64,000 nucleotides of DNA from Caprella mutica (GCA_947561585.1 CANNZV010000515.1:186001-250000); one strand, 5' to 3'; shown: positions 49,649 to 60,900, numbered from the stretch's first letter. Numbers and translations are program-made. The notes: a model not told the origin generated them from the sequence alone.

Positions 49649-52445
49649 AATTAAACGCAAAGAAACAGCATGAAGCTGAATATATAAATATCATCCAATT
49701 GAATTTAGAGCTACGTTGAATTAATTTTCAAGATTTTTCCTATGATGAATTTTCGCTACTTCACCAAACAGGAATAAATAAACAGAAATGTTTCCGCTCA
49801 GTCTCATACCACTGAGCAAATTCTGTTCCAGATCATCGCTAGAACAGTTAGGGTCACATCGCTAAGTTTATGTCTCGCATTCACTATTCAGAAAATACCT
49901 TATGAATGTCGACCAGAAAATTCTTATTAGCTACGAAGAATATGTGGGTAGTACCAAACACAGCAACATGACAACTCTAATATTCTATGAATATAGAAGC
50001 GTTCTGGAAAAAAATTCCTAGAAAGAATTGAGAAAAAGATTTGGAAAAATGTGCCTCACAACAAATATTTTGTCTCGCAACTGTTTGCTGTGTAATTTAT
50101 AAAATTGTTAAGAGCAAGATTTTCACTAAAACAAGCAGTGTCGCTTTTATGAACAAGAAAAAATAATATTTAACCTAATATAAGCCACTTTCCTTCAGGA
50201 AACTTGGAGGAAAACTTTCGGTACAGACCTCTAACTTTTCAATATGCACGTGCATTACTAACTTACGATTCAACACAAGAAGAAAACAGCAGTGAAGTAA
50301 ATACAATATTTACAAGCATATTAAGACCGTACTCCAGAGAGAGAGAGAGTCGGAAATGTTTTCTGTGTTCTATTCATTTCTTTATGGAATTGTATTTTAT
50401 TAATGACGATGTCATTTGCTCGAGAAGTAGACATATGATATAAAATACTGAGTGATTTATTCTCACAGAAAATGTGGTAAAGGGAAGTGACAGCATCATA
50501 CTTTAATTATCATTATTCTCTAGAGGTTAACACGTGCTATCGCAGAACTATTAATAAAAACTTCTTTCAATTAGTTAATGTAGAACAAATACACATGATA
50601 TTTTATCGGAATATACATCATTTATGCAAAAAAATATTATTTGCTATAGACTCAAGACTGAGTAAAATAGTAGTTGATAATTTTTTTTATATAATTTATT
50701 TTTACTTACTTTATTGTCATAATTGTTTTGTGAGGATATTTTATTACGAAGAAGTAGGTACTAGAGCTATTAAAACTCAATTAAATATTAGTAAAATAAA
50801 GCTAACTTATTAATTTTAGACAATTTCATTCGTAGGTTCTAACAAATTCCAATATACTGTTAAATGGAAATATATAGTGACAAACAAAAATAAATATTTA
50901 CACATGAAAATTGAAAATCAATTTTGCAGTGAATAAAAGTTGAATTTCTTCCTATATAAAAATAATGAAGAATATAATTCGTTCACTGCCGAACCTCACC
51001 CCATCCCAATCCCCTCGACTGAACCACTAATTAAACTAACTTTATTTAACATTTGTTGCAATTATGATGCTAAAATTCAATTATATATACTGTTAAAAAT
51101 AAATCCGCAGCGTAAAGTATGAAAACAATTTCAAATTGGCCTAAGAAAAATTTAATAATTAATTTACAACATGGAATTTATATTCATTATATATACATCG
51201 GTAAAACGTAAATCATGCGGCGAGTTGTTTTTGGTGAACAGTTGTTCTACCGGCGAAATATCCGCTCGGCGAATTACCCACTCCAAATTTTCCGGCGATA
51301 AATAGGACCGGTCACCAAATACAGCATATGAACAGCAAAATAATTCCAAAGTGAAACATAATAATATGGATTCTGATTGGATGGTAATTTTTCGATACAA
51401 CGCATTTATCGCAGTTCAGACTCATATTTCAACATAATTAACCAGTGCATATTCAGATTATAATTATATATTAGATTTTAGGCTTAGTTGCGGCAAATTA
51501 CTATTATTTCTATTTATATATTGCTAGAACATTAATTGCCTTCTTCGTCATAAAATGCTTATTTGGGTAAACTTTAACATCATTTCTAAATCTAATCATA
51601 ACCATTGATTAATATTAAATAGTAAATTGGGTGAAGTCCTATCTCAGATTTTGAGATATTGCTTGAAAATAACCAATATTATGAAATGAATAACATATTT
51701 TTTCTTTTCAAGATAATTAAATAATTCAAAGTTTCTCCTTCTGTAATATGACCTAATATTTGAAATGAAGTCAGTTTTGCATTTTGGATTAGTGTTCTGA
51801 TTTATGAGGTCTGATATTAGTTATTCAACGAAACTGAGGAAAATACGAAGCAAATTTTGTCATTAGAATAATGCACCCTGGGGCTTATGGAATTGAAATA
51901 ATAAATGCAAGCATCAAATTTGCAAAATAAGGTCGAAAGATATAAAGAATTTATCATGATACCATGACTGCATTTCAAATCGAATATTTATCTATTACGA
52001 AATAGGACATATTGCATTTCAAATTAAACAATTAGAAATAAAATCTACAAATATTTGAAAAAAATGGATCCTTGCGAAATATATTATGCTTTTGTTATGT
52101 ATATATTAGGTATATAATATATTACATATACAATAAACTTCTATTACGATTAAATCGTGTGCAACTGCAATAACAATCTTTAAGTTATTATAAGTTTAAA
52201 TCTTTGCTTTCATCTAATTCGCATTCTATATAACTGTATATGAAAAGTCTGTACCTATATAATTATATACGATGATATAATTGATTTAAAAATACGTTAG
52301 AATTTTAGGTTTTTACATGCATGCAGTTACCAAAGAATTCTGTCCTATTAGCATCCTCTACTTCATCTGTTTTGTGATTTATGAAGTCTAGCAGGAAGGG
52401 AGAGATGGATTGTGTGGACACGCTTTATTGCAATATTTTGGAGAT
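49649..52445. other. 2.8 kb without a recognised gene
   Basis: Plus-strand 50204-50443 is open for 79 codons after a TTTCCTTCAG acceptor-like site (peptide …ENFRYRPLTFQYARALLTYD…); it is a possible exon with low support and is followed by a (GA)n run at about 50337. 50487-50813 is open for 108 codons but has AT-type composition. 51205-51310 is a degenerate array of ~16-bp GGCGAATTNCCC-type units. Confidence 0.3.
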
Positions 52446-52477
52446 GTTGAGCAGGGTTCTAGGAACGTTGCCACGGG

Positions 52478-52690
52478 GCGAATTGCCACTGGGTGAATTG
52501 CCACTGGGGGAACTGCCCATTTGGGTGAATTGCCACTGGGTAAACTGCCCATGTGGGGGAACTCCCACTGGGTGAATTGCCCATGTGGGAGAATTGCCAA
52601 CGAGAGAACTGCCCATGTGGGGGAATTGCCACTGGATGAACTGCCCATGTGGGTGAATTGTCACTGGGTGAATTGACACTGGGTGCCGAT
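52478..52690. repeat. FB4 array A, left
   Basis: Units of 16-18 bp based on GGGTGAATTGCCACTG and GGGTGAACTGCCCATGTG alternate, about 12 copies. The frames that run through it on the minus strand are repeat artefacts. Confidence 0.9.
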
Positions 52691-52825
52691 GATGCCTTAA
52701 CTGTTAAACCCGTGAAAATGTTCAGTGATAAAATTCCATTCAATATGTCCTTATTCGACATTCGTGCTATCTCTATCCATCATTTTCGGCTGTGAAGCAC
52801 CCCTCCCCCCTTTTTTATTGGTTTA

Positions 52826-52912
52826 ACGACAATTGGGCCCAGGAAAATTGGGCCCGACGACAATTGGGCCCCACGACAATTGAGTCCCGAAACAATTGAG
52901 CCCAGAAAAACT
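52826..52912. repeat. FB4 array B, left
   Basis: About five units of a 15-17-bp GACAATTGGGCCCAG type. It is the inverted partner of 53834-53916. Confidence 0.88.
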
Positions 52913-53356
52913 TGGACAGAAGACACATACAGAAGTGTTACTTTTTTATTACTAGGGCAGTGACAATATTATCATTGAAATATGGTTTTTAGCCTCTAAA
53001 AATATGATTGCAATTTTTTAATTCGATTGATATACTTGATAAGGTGTATATTAGTAAGCTACCCCTTAAATCACATTTGGATGCTAATCTCATGTTTCGG
53101 TGTGATGAAAATCTTTGAAGTATTTAAATAAGTCGTATTAACTTGAATCATGTCATGTGGATCCATTTTTTCGTGATATTGAACTAAGAAAAATTTAACA
53201 GTTGTAGGAATGAAACGAAATTATGAGAATACATTTTGAAATACTGATTTATAAAACTCTTCTATATTGAACACTGAACAGTGAACAGGTTTCAAAAAAT
53301 TCACATTAACTTTAATTCGACTTGTATGTTCCAATAAATTCAGCAGATCTTGGTGG

Positions 53357-53447
53357 TCCATGGCCTTTTTTGTCCATGGCCTTTTTTGTCCATGGCCTTT
53401 TTTGTCCATGGCCTTTTTTGTCCACGGCCTTTTTTGTCCACGGCCTT
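53357..53447. repeat. FB4 central 16-bp array, ~6 copies
   Basis: The unit is CCATGGCCTTTTTTGT; the last units have CCACGG. It lies near the midpoint of FB4 and has no inverted partner. Confidence 0.93.
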
Positions 53448-53833
53448 CTTATTTTCTTTTGTTCCTCATCTTAAATAGCTACATTCTTATTTTCTATTGG
53501 CTACAACCTAACTCATTCAATTTACAGGAGTTCACTATATAGACTCATAGAGGTACTGTAACTATGAAATTTGTTTCTTATATATTATGACCCCTCTCAG
53601 AACAGAAAATTATAGTAGTTTCAAAGAATAATAGTATTTATTCATGAAAAGAATAATGTTTCTATTAAATTTTTTTTCTTCATAACGAGAATATTTTTTT
53701 TCATATAAAGAATATTCTTTATTTTAATTATGCTCAAGACTAACATCGCATCCCTAGTTAATACAGTAGTAATGGTCTTTAATTAAGTTAATACAGTAGA
53801 CTGAAAAAGATGGGTAAATTATATAATTTTCTT

Positions 53834-53916
53834 GAGGCCCAATTGTCGTGGGGCCCAATTGTCCTGGGCCCCAATTCTCTTAGGCCCAACTGTCGGCGGG
53901 CCCAATTGTCGGTCCA
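53834..53916. repeat. FB4 array B, right (inverted)
   Basis: About five units of GGGCCCAATTGTCST type, the reverse complement of 52826-52912, with unit-to-unit variation (CTCTTA, GGCG). Confidence 0.88.
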
Positions 53917-53954
53917 CGCTGATCTCGTATACGTAGTGATGCAGTCAGTGAGAG

Positions 53955-54105
53955 TTGTTCACCCAGTGGCAATTCACCAACATTGGCAATTCACCCACAT
54001 GGGCAGTTCACCCAGAGGCAATTCACCCACATGGGCAGTTCACCCAATTGCAATTCACCCACGTGGGCAGTTCACCCAGTGGCAATTCCCCCAGTGACAA
54101 TTCGC
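53955..54105. repeat. FB4 array A, right (inverted)
   Basis: About nine units of GGCAATTCACCCACAT and GGCAGTTCACCCAGTG type, the reverse complement of array A on the left. Confidence 0.9.
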
Positions 54106-54122
54106 CGTGCACCGTCGAGCAG

Positions 54123-55635
54123 AAATAAACATTTCGATCAATTATTCGTCTATGTTATTATGACTTAGAATACTAATAGTATCACACGAAGAATCGAACA
54201 TCAATCAAACGAATTGAAGGAATTCAACCGTACAATAGAAAAGAATTTCTTCTGGATTAAGTCAGGTCATCATATACAATATATAGATTATAGACCTTTA
54301 CATTATAATTTTGGCCATTTACCGTTTGATGTGATATGAAAAATGAATCAACACTATTTTTTTGTATGTACAATTCTAATCCTTAAATTATAACAATGAA
54401 GATCTATGCCCAAAATTGCATTTTTTTATACTAAGCTATTTTCAATAAAATTATGTTCTTCTAATCTTTGATGAATTCTTCAAACATATAAAAGCATTGG
54501 AGGATATCATTCTTATATATCTCCTAAAACTGTCCTACAAGAAACTACGAGAGATTTATTATATTCAAAGACGTGTGACGCCTTGACAGGTTGGCAGTGA
54601 TCCATCTTCGAATTCTGCACTTTTGATCTGATAGAATTTCATATTCTATTGGGTTATCCTTGTATAGAAATAAATAAATTTAAATGTTATTCTAGATTGT
54701 AAAAAAGAAGAATCTTGTTTATAATATTACAATAGCCTTTAATACTTTAGAAAATTAGTACGAGACCTATTTTTTAAGATATTTCATTATAGATTTCAAA
54801 AAAATGTTCAGGGATAAAAAATGGACATTGGTTCAGTTATCATATCAATATCTGAAAATGTAATTTTTTTTTTCATTCATAGCTTCATATAATTTAACAT
54901 AAACCAATATAAGAAATGAACCTTTTCACAGACGAATCTTTATTTTTTGGTCAACAAAGTTTTCATCGAACACAATTGAACGGAACACAAAAAGAAAATA
55001 ATCTTCTGCATCTGCGGTGAAACAATTTAAACTCTCGGAAAAAATCTTCAGAATTATTATATGAAAGAGCAGGCTTAGTGTGTACTTAGTAGGGGTGAAG
55101 CATTCCAGAAGTTCAGCAATAATCGTTAGAAACACGATCTGTTGGTGAGAAAAATATGCCCTTAGTATGTGATACGGGCTGCGATGGGAACATATTTTTC
55201 TAACGAGGGCCTCAAGAAATGAAGCCATTTGTAAGTAATTGAAGTTGTAAAATAATGAATGACAGTGCTAAGTGCAGTTAAAGAGCTTGGGGAGGATGTT
55301 CCCTTGTTTTCTATGCTCGTATAAGCATCCGTAAACTTTATCACTCTAGGTAATACCTACTTTATTGCGTCAAAGTTTAGATGTTAATGTGACTTATAGC
55401 ATGAAATTTGGTCTCCTGACCTCTTGTGATTTTGAGTATTTTGGAATATTTTGAAATATATCAATATATATCATTTTTTACTGAACCTTGTATTACTGAA
55501 ATAAATACCAGTGTGTCGCCAACCTATTTAAAAGAAATTAAATCATTGTTAATTTTGAAGTAAATATCAAACATTACTGTTCAAAAGTATAAATCACTAA
55601 ATATCTTTAAATCTTAATAGTAACTATAACAACTA
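54123..55635. other. Spacer with one unexplained minus-strand frame
   Basis: Minus-strand 54926-55228 is open for 100 codons from ATG (MASFLEALVRKICSHRSPYH…). Its composition is less AT-biased than its neighbours, it has a hydrophobic middle, and it is followed downstream by A-rich sequence. I do not recognise it; it could be a small gene, a last exon or a fragment. Confidence 0.28.
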
Positions 55636-55932
55636 TGTGATGAATTTACAATTCGATGAATTTACAATTCGATGAATTTACAATTCGATGAATTTACAAT
55701 TCGATGAATTTACAATTCGATGAATTTACAATTCGATGAATTTACAATTCGATGAATTTACAATTCGATGAATTTACAATTCGATGAATTTACAATTCGA
55801 TGAATTTACAATTCGATGAATTTACAATTCGATGAATTTACAATTCGATGAATTTACAATTCGATGAATTTACAATTCGATGAATTTACAATTCGATGAA
55901 TTTACAATTCGATGAATTTACAATTCGATGAA
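55636..55932. repeat. 16-bp array, ~18.5 copies, nearly invariant
   Basis: The unit is GATGAATTTACAATTC. Every unit but the last appears identical, in contrast to the other arrays here. This suggests very recent expansion or strong homogenisation; an assembly artefact is also possible. Confidence 0.96.
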
Positions 55933-56460
55933 TATACGGGTATGAGTTTAACGAGTACCATAACCTAGCCCTAGAAATTAGTTTACTCACTAAAGTAGTT
56001 GCTGGTTCGGGCAAACCAGCTCTCATTAAAACTCTTCTAAAATCATAAGAATCGACTTTTCGACATGATTATTTCATAAAAATTTCATTAGATATTTACA
56101 CATCCATTGGTACTCTCTACTAAGAATTAAAAAAAAACAGAGATAAGGATAAAAGTTTCTTATGTATTTCTGTTAAATATTAGGGGTTAGCCGTCCTATG
56201 CGGATCTTGGTGTACGCAATTCTGGCACATCTCGCTAAGCCGCTAATGGTTGCAGGTAACTGTTGTTGGGAGACATTCACCTTTATATTCTCAAACATAG
56301 TAATGCATTTCATGACTGGAGGGAGCACTGATATAAATAAATGCTCATAATATGAGTATACTAACAATTTTTCATGCACGGAAAATGGCCGAAGTGGTAA
56401 ACTGCCAACCAGAAAATTGCTAGTCAGTTTTTGAAACATCATTTGGTTTACACAGCTGAA
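55933..56460. other. Decayed sequence upstream of the Penelope-like ORF
   Basis: 55960-56030 contains a copy of the CTGGTTCGGGCAAACCAGC hairpin module. 56160-56460 should hold the upstream part of the Penelope reverse transcriptase if the element were complete, but plus-strand frames are interrupted and no PLE motif is visible. The 89-codon minus-strand frame at 56173-56442 is unrecognised. Confidence 0.3.
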
Positions 56461-56478
56461 ATATTGTCAATTAATTGA

Positions 56479-57726
56479 AAATCGAATTTATTCACTAATG
56501 CTCCCTTGACAGAAACAATCAATATAATTTTAAACCAACTATTTTTAGATCCCTCCTCCATAGTTTCAGGTTTAACAAAACAATTTTTTAATAAAATTTT
56601 ACAGTTATCAGTTTTAAATAGTTTTTTCCTATTCAATGGTAAATTTTATAATCAAATAGAGGGCCAAGGCATGGGCTTACCACTAGGCCCAACATTCGCA
56701 AACATTTTTATGTCTCACTTTGAACAAAAGTGGCTTGGCGAATGTCCATCTAATTTTAAACCTATTTTTTATCGAAGGTACGTTGACGACACTTTTTTAT
56801 TATTCAGAGAGCGAGGTCATGTGCAGTTGTTTTTAGATTATTTTAATAGCAAACATGTTAATATCAATTTTACTCAAGAAATAGAGCATAATTCGCAATG
56901 GTCATTTTTAGATTGTACAGTAACTAGTTGTAGAGATCATTTTAAAACTTCTGTTTTTAGAAAATCTTCATTTACAGGTTTAGGAACAAGTTTTTATAGT
57001 TTTTGTTCATTTAATTTTAAACTCAATTGTATATCAACCCTAATTTTCAGAGCTTACAATATATGCAGCAATAATTTTAACTTTCAGAAGGAATTACGTT
57101 TTTTAAAGTCATTTTTTAGAAATAGTGGTTTTTGTACTAATTTTTTAGAAAGACAGATTAACAAATGTTTAGCCAAATTTTTAAAACAATCAAATAATCA
57201 ACCAGAGTCACCTACCAGCACGGACGATATATTTTATGTTTCTCTTCCATATTTCGGAAAGCAATCTGAAAATTTAAAACATGACATTTTAAAAGTTTTT
57301 AATAAGTTTTTTCCATCTGTTTCTTTTAAAGTAGTTTTAGTCAACAAATTTACAATAGGATCATTTTTTAATTTCAAAGAAAAGCTTCCGCTTTGCATGC
57401 TCTCTTCCGTTGTGTATCACTTTAGTTGCGGGCAGTGCCCGTCTGATTACGTGGGCATGACGTCACGTAATCTTTATATGCGGATAGCAGAGCATGCAGG
57501 GCGGAGCTATAGAACCAATAGTATTTTAGCATCTCCACCTCATTCTTCCATTAGAGACCATACTGAACAGTGTAATAGTGCAATTTCCATAGATAATTTT
57601 AAGATTTTAAACTCTACCTCAAATAGTTCAGACTTAAAAATTTTAGAATCTCTTTATATTTTTAAAAGCAAACCTTCATTAAACCTCCAGAATAGTTCAT
57701 TCCCTCTTTTAATTGTAGATAGCTGA
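56479..57726 (+). CDS. Penelope-like reverse transcriptase / GIY-YIG endonuclease, N-terminally truncated
   Basis: The enzyme copies element RNA into DNA at a nick made by its own endonuclease. The frame opens after TGA at 56476 with SNLFTNAPLTETINIILNQL, which follows RT motif A, so the motif A aspartate region is lost. No ATG starts it; numbering below begins at the TTG at 56506. GQGMGLPLGP is at residues 53-62, the catalytic YVDD at 92-95 and WSFLDC at 132-137. A C-terminal GIY-YIG domain has VYHFSCGQCPSDYVGMTSRN at about 303-322, R326, HTEQC at 352-356, E381 in LKILESLYIF and N393. Such a C-terminal nuclease is diagnostic of Penelope-like elements with an endonuclease. About 410 residues remain where full elements encode about twice that. 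The preserved half suggests fairly recent inactivation, but this copy cannot be autonomous. Confidence 0.93.
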   Translation, partial: KSNLFTNAPLTETINIILNQLFLDPSSIVSGLTKQFFNKILQLSVLNSFFLFNGKFYNQIEGQGMGLPLGPTFANIFMSHFEQKWLGECPSNFKPIFYRRYVDDTFLLFRERGHVQLFLDYFNSKHVNINFTQEIEHNSQWSFLDCTVTSCRDHFKTSVFRKSSFTGLGTSFYSFCSFNFKLNCISTLIFRAYNICSNNFNFQKELRFLKSFFRNSGFCTNFLERQINKCLAKFLKQSNNQPESPTSTDDIFYVSLPYFGKQSENLKHDILKVFNKFFPSVSFKVVLVNKFTIGSFFNFKEKLPLCMLSSVVYHFSCGQCPSDYVGMTSRNLYMRIAEHAGRSYRTNSILASPPHSSIRDHTEQCNSAISIDNFKILNSTSNSSDLKILESLYIFKSKPSLNLQNSSFPLLIVDS

Positions 57727-57867
57727 TTTTTACCTTTTTTATATTGTTTTTTTTTTTATTATTATCTTCATTTTATCATTTCTCTGTCACTTTTTAATTT
57801 TTTGATCTTTTCTTTTATCTCCAATAAATTTTGTATAACTTTTTTTAAACTCATTACAGATGCATTC

Positions 57868-57903
57868 TTTGATAATGATTCATGTACTGAATCGAAACGT
57901 CAG
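57868..57903 (+). ncRNA. Hammerhead-like trailer hairpin of the Penelope-like element
   Basis: A perfect 6-bp stem (GATTCA 57877-57882, TGAATC 57888-57893) is followed directly by GAAACGTC and preceded by TTTGATAAT. Hammerhead ribozymes have CTGATGA before stem II and GAAA after it; the GAAA side fits but the 5' core does not match exactly. It is probably a decayed or variant motif; self-cleavage is not claimed. Confidence 0.5.
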
Positions 57904-57905
57904 AT

Positions 57906-60900
57906 TTTATAAACTATGAAAATTTTAACTTTGATTTTGGCCTTCTCCTTCATTTTAAAATCGAATTAGAAATAAACAAAAAAAATTCTATAAATGATGT
58001 ACATGTGACACCTGGTCAAGTGAGACAGGTACAGTAGCAGTTTATTTCTGATATGACCTCAAATATATGATGTATATTGAATATGTGGGAGTGCGCAACC
58101 CTCCCGAACCCACCTGCCAAGTCATTAAACCATCATGAAGTGTGCAGAAAAAATGCCATTTTCATAAATGAATAGGTTGTTAGATTGTTTTTATGTAACT
58201 AAATAATGTTGCAAAATAAAATACAGATGAAGTAAGTGACAGACCATTTTCAGCCAGACCTTTTTTACGATGCGGCAATTTTAAACCTGGTAGTTTTCTG
58301 TCACTCAATTTCCGGACACCCGTATGTAAGTATGTGAAAAAGTAAAGTCATGAAAAGACTGCTTCCAAATCAGTTTTGAATTGAAGTTATTATTATTGTT
58401 TGTTCTTCCGAATCCCATTACTTTACATAAATTCAAGAAGGGAATAACACATTAAAATTTCCGTATAATACTGGGAGCCGTCCTATTTTAGTGTCACGAA
58501 TTAGTAAGCTGATACTAGAGTTGTGTTTCACTTGAATTGAAAATTTCATGAATCTACTTACGGGATTTGAATTCCAAAATGCACAGAGGACTCTAATTCT
58601 TCCGTTCGAACTGGAATTACGACCAATCAGTTTCTGTAGATGATAGTTTTAATCAATCCCATATATTCAACGATTTACATTTGAATACGTTTATTCAGGA
58701 AATATATGCCAGATAATCATTATTGAGCGAAAAGAAAAGTTACTCGATACACCGAACCATATAGTCTTTATAAAATCATTAGTAAAACATGAAGCATATA
58801 TACGATATCGTAGGGATTGAGTTGGTTAGGAAAATAATTCCGCTGACTTGATTATGCTGACATCCGTGAGCTGACAAATTGCCATACAGTTCAGGTGACA
58901 TTCCAGGTGACAAGCTAGAATGTTGAAAGCGGGAAGTAAAAATTGGTTGGTATGCAGAGAAACTTGACGAATAAGTTTGAACACCGTTCAAGAATTTTTT
59001 TCACTTACTATTTTGTAACTTTAGCACGGTTCACGTTATATACAGGGTAGTATTTAAAATAACCAAATGCTGAACACAAGTTAACAATTTCTATTGAGTC
59101 ATTCGCTGTTTGATTTCTTTTTCTATTCTTTTCAAACTTTTACATATGTATTGCACATATTTATATAATGATAATTAATGTTTCTACTAGTCTATCGATT
59201 CAGTCAACATATAGCATATTTAGTTTCTATTCTATTTACTGATCTAATAAATGCTGTAAAATTTACAATAAATTTAGCCTTTTCTTGCTAGTATTTTTTG
59301 GCTATTTAAGCTATAAAATATGAGCCCCAACGTAATGGGATGAAAGATTCGATAAATTCTATAAAACATAAAGGATATTTGATAATAAAATATTCGATTT
59401 GATCGTGGAAATTCTTCTCTGATAATGCATTATGTTTATTAAACAATACCAGCAGTATAAAATCCATATTTAGGAATAGATATGAAGTATATTTCCACAA
59501 TATAAAACAACTATCTAAAAAAATCTTCAGTAGCGTAACACTCTCTAAAATTTCTTCTATTATGGTATGCTCTAAATATATACATACATAGGTTGTTTAG
59601 AAACGTCAGAGTAGCTTTCACCAACATCTCTCAGATAACTGGAACGAACGACCGACCATTACTCTGAACGACTGACATAAAAGAATGAAAACCGCCTAAA
59701 TCGGTTTTCGGCCATTTCCATCGCACCTCTGTCTATGGTCCGAAACTGATTTCTTCTGAGCCATTCTAACCTATTGGAGGCCATCTGAAGCTCGGTTAAG
59801 ACCAAAATTTACATTCTATAGCCATCGATAGAAAGTGAATGTCTTTTCGGTCAATAAGATCCATGAAAGCAAAGTCTTCGGTGCCTAAAGTGATTGCTAG
59901 GTAGCCATTTTATCTGATTTCATATCAACGGATTGATTTGAAAGTAACTTCCCATTATCAAAAGCCATTGAATCTTTGGAAAAAACTTTTGCTTCAGCAG
60001 ATAAAATAATAATAGTTGAATATCACGACGCTTTTTTATCGATTACTTCAAAATTCATATTCCTAGATGTTGTTAATTATTGTTAACTATAGTTTTATAA
60101 AAATGCTTACATATCGAATTATTGAAATATTACTGAAGAAATAATGTGAGGAATTTTATTTTCGTCTTATTTTCTTTTAAATTAGCGAGAAATATTTTCA
60201 AAGCAGCGAAAAGTTAATCAAGTGTAAAAACACTTAGTTGTGCTCCCACATAGCCTTCATGTGAAAGTAATTTAGGACACATTTATGTTGATTAAACAAA
60301 TAACCTGTAACTTTTATGGGGAACCTTATATACGAACTAACATTCGGTTATACTACTGAAACACCAATTCATATCCAGTATAAGAGATAGAGCGTAAATA
60401 AGTTGAATATTTCATTGAATATCGATTTTTTAAAGTTGATAAAATGGTGGAAATATGATAAGTATATTGTATAATGATATTTTTACTCACAAATTTTGAG
60501 AAAAGCTCTGACTTGTGGTAAAAATATAAGCAGTAAAATATACTGTAAATAATATTCTTGTCACGTTCCTGTAATTAAATAAAACATTTGAAAATAAATT
60601 TCAAGGAACAAACGAACTTAATTCATTAACAAATTAACTAAATTAATTAAAACATGAAATTAACTTCAGTCACTTTTCATAAGTGTGTCGCTGACATTAT
60701 ATGATTTTCATTTAATTATCTGGACAAAGTTTCCTAATATATTTTAATTAATTAAATAACTATCAAATAGCTATAATGGACAATGGACATTATTGAGTTT
60801 TATTAGATGTATTTACTTAATGTGTCAATTCTCAGATATGAATTAACAACCCACATAATTATACTCTAACAAATAATATTTATACAATAGTATATTACAC

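Larger units (their letters stand above)
52455..54113. mobile_element. Foldback element FB4 (non-autonomous, 9-bp target duplication)
   Basis: GTTGAGCAG at 52446-52454 and GTCGAGCAG at 54114-54122 fit a 9-bp target duplication with one mismatch. The left end is GGTTCTAGGAACGTTGCCAC; the right end, reverse-complemented, is GGTGCACGGCGAATTGTCAC. Going inward the arms are mirror-ordered: array A (GGGTGAATTGCCCATGT type; 52478-52690 and 53955-54105), then array B (GACAATTGGGCCC type; 52826-52912 and 53834-53916). Between them is a non-coding centre with a third, unpaired 16-bp array (53357-53447). No transposase is encoded. The end sequences match those of FB3. Confidence 0.82.
56479..57905 (+). 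mobile_element. Penelope-like retroelement, 5'-truncated
   Basis: It consists of the ORF at 56479-57726 (reverse transcriptase plus GIY-YIG endonuclease), then a ~140-base T-rich 3' region and a trailer motif at 57868-57903. The trailer has TGATAAT, a hairpin GATTCA-TGTAC-TGAATC (57877-57893), then GAAACGTC, the layout of the hammerhead-like motif of Penelope terminal repeats. No 5' terminal repeat or N-terminal domain is found. The immediate upstream frame is closed by TGA at 56476-56478. Confidence 0.85.

Noticed and set aside
50336..50352. GA microsatellite
   Set aside because: A short (GA)n run of ordinary kind with no further significance.
57868..57903. Fully canonical hammerhead ribozyme
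   Set aside because: The stem and the GAAA side fit, but the 5' core reads TGATAAT rather than CTGATGA, so it is annotated only as hammerhead-like.
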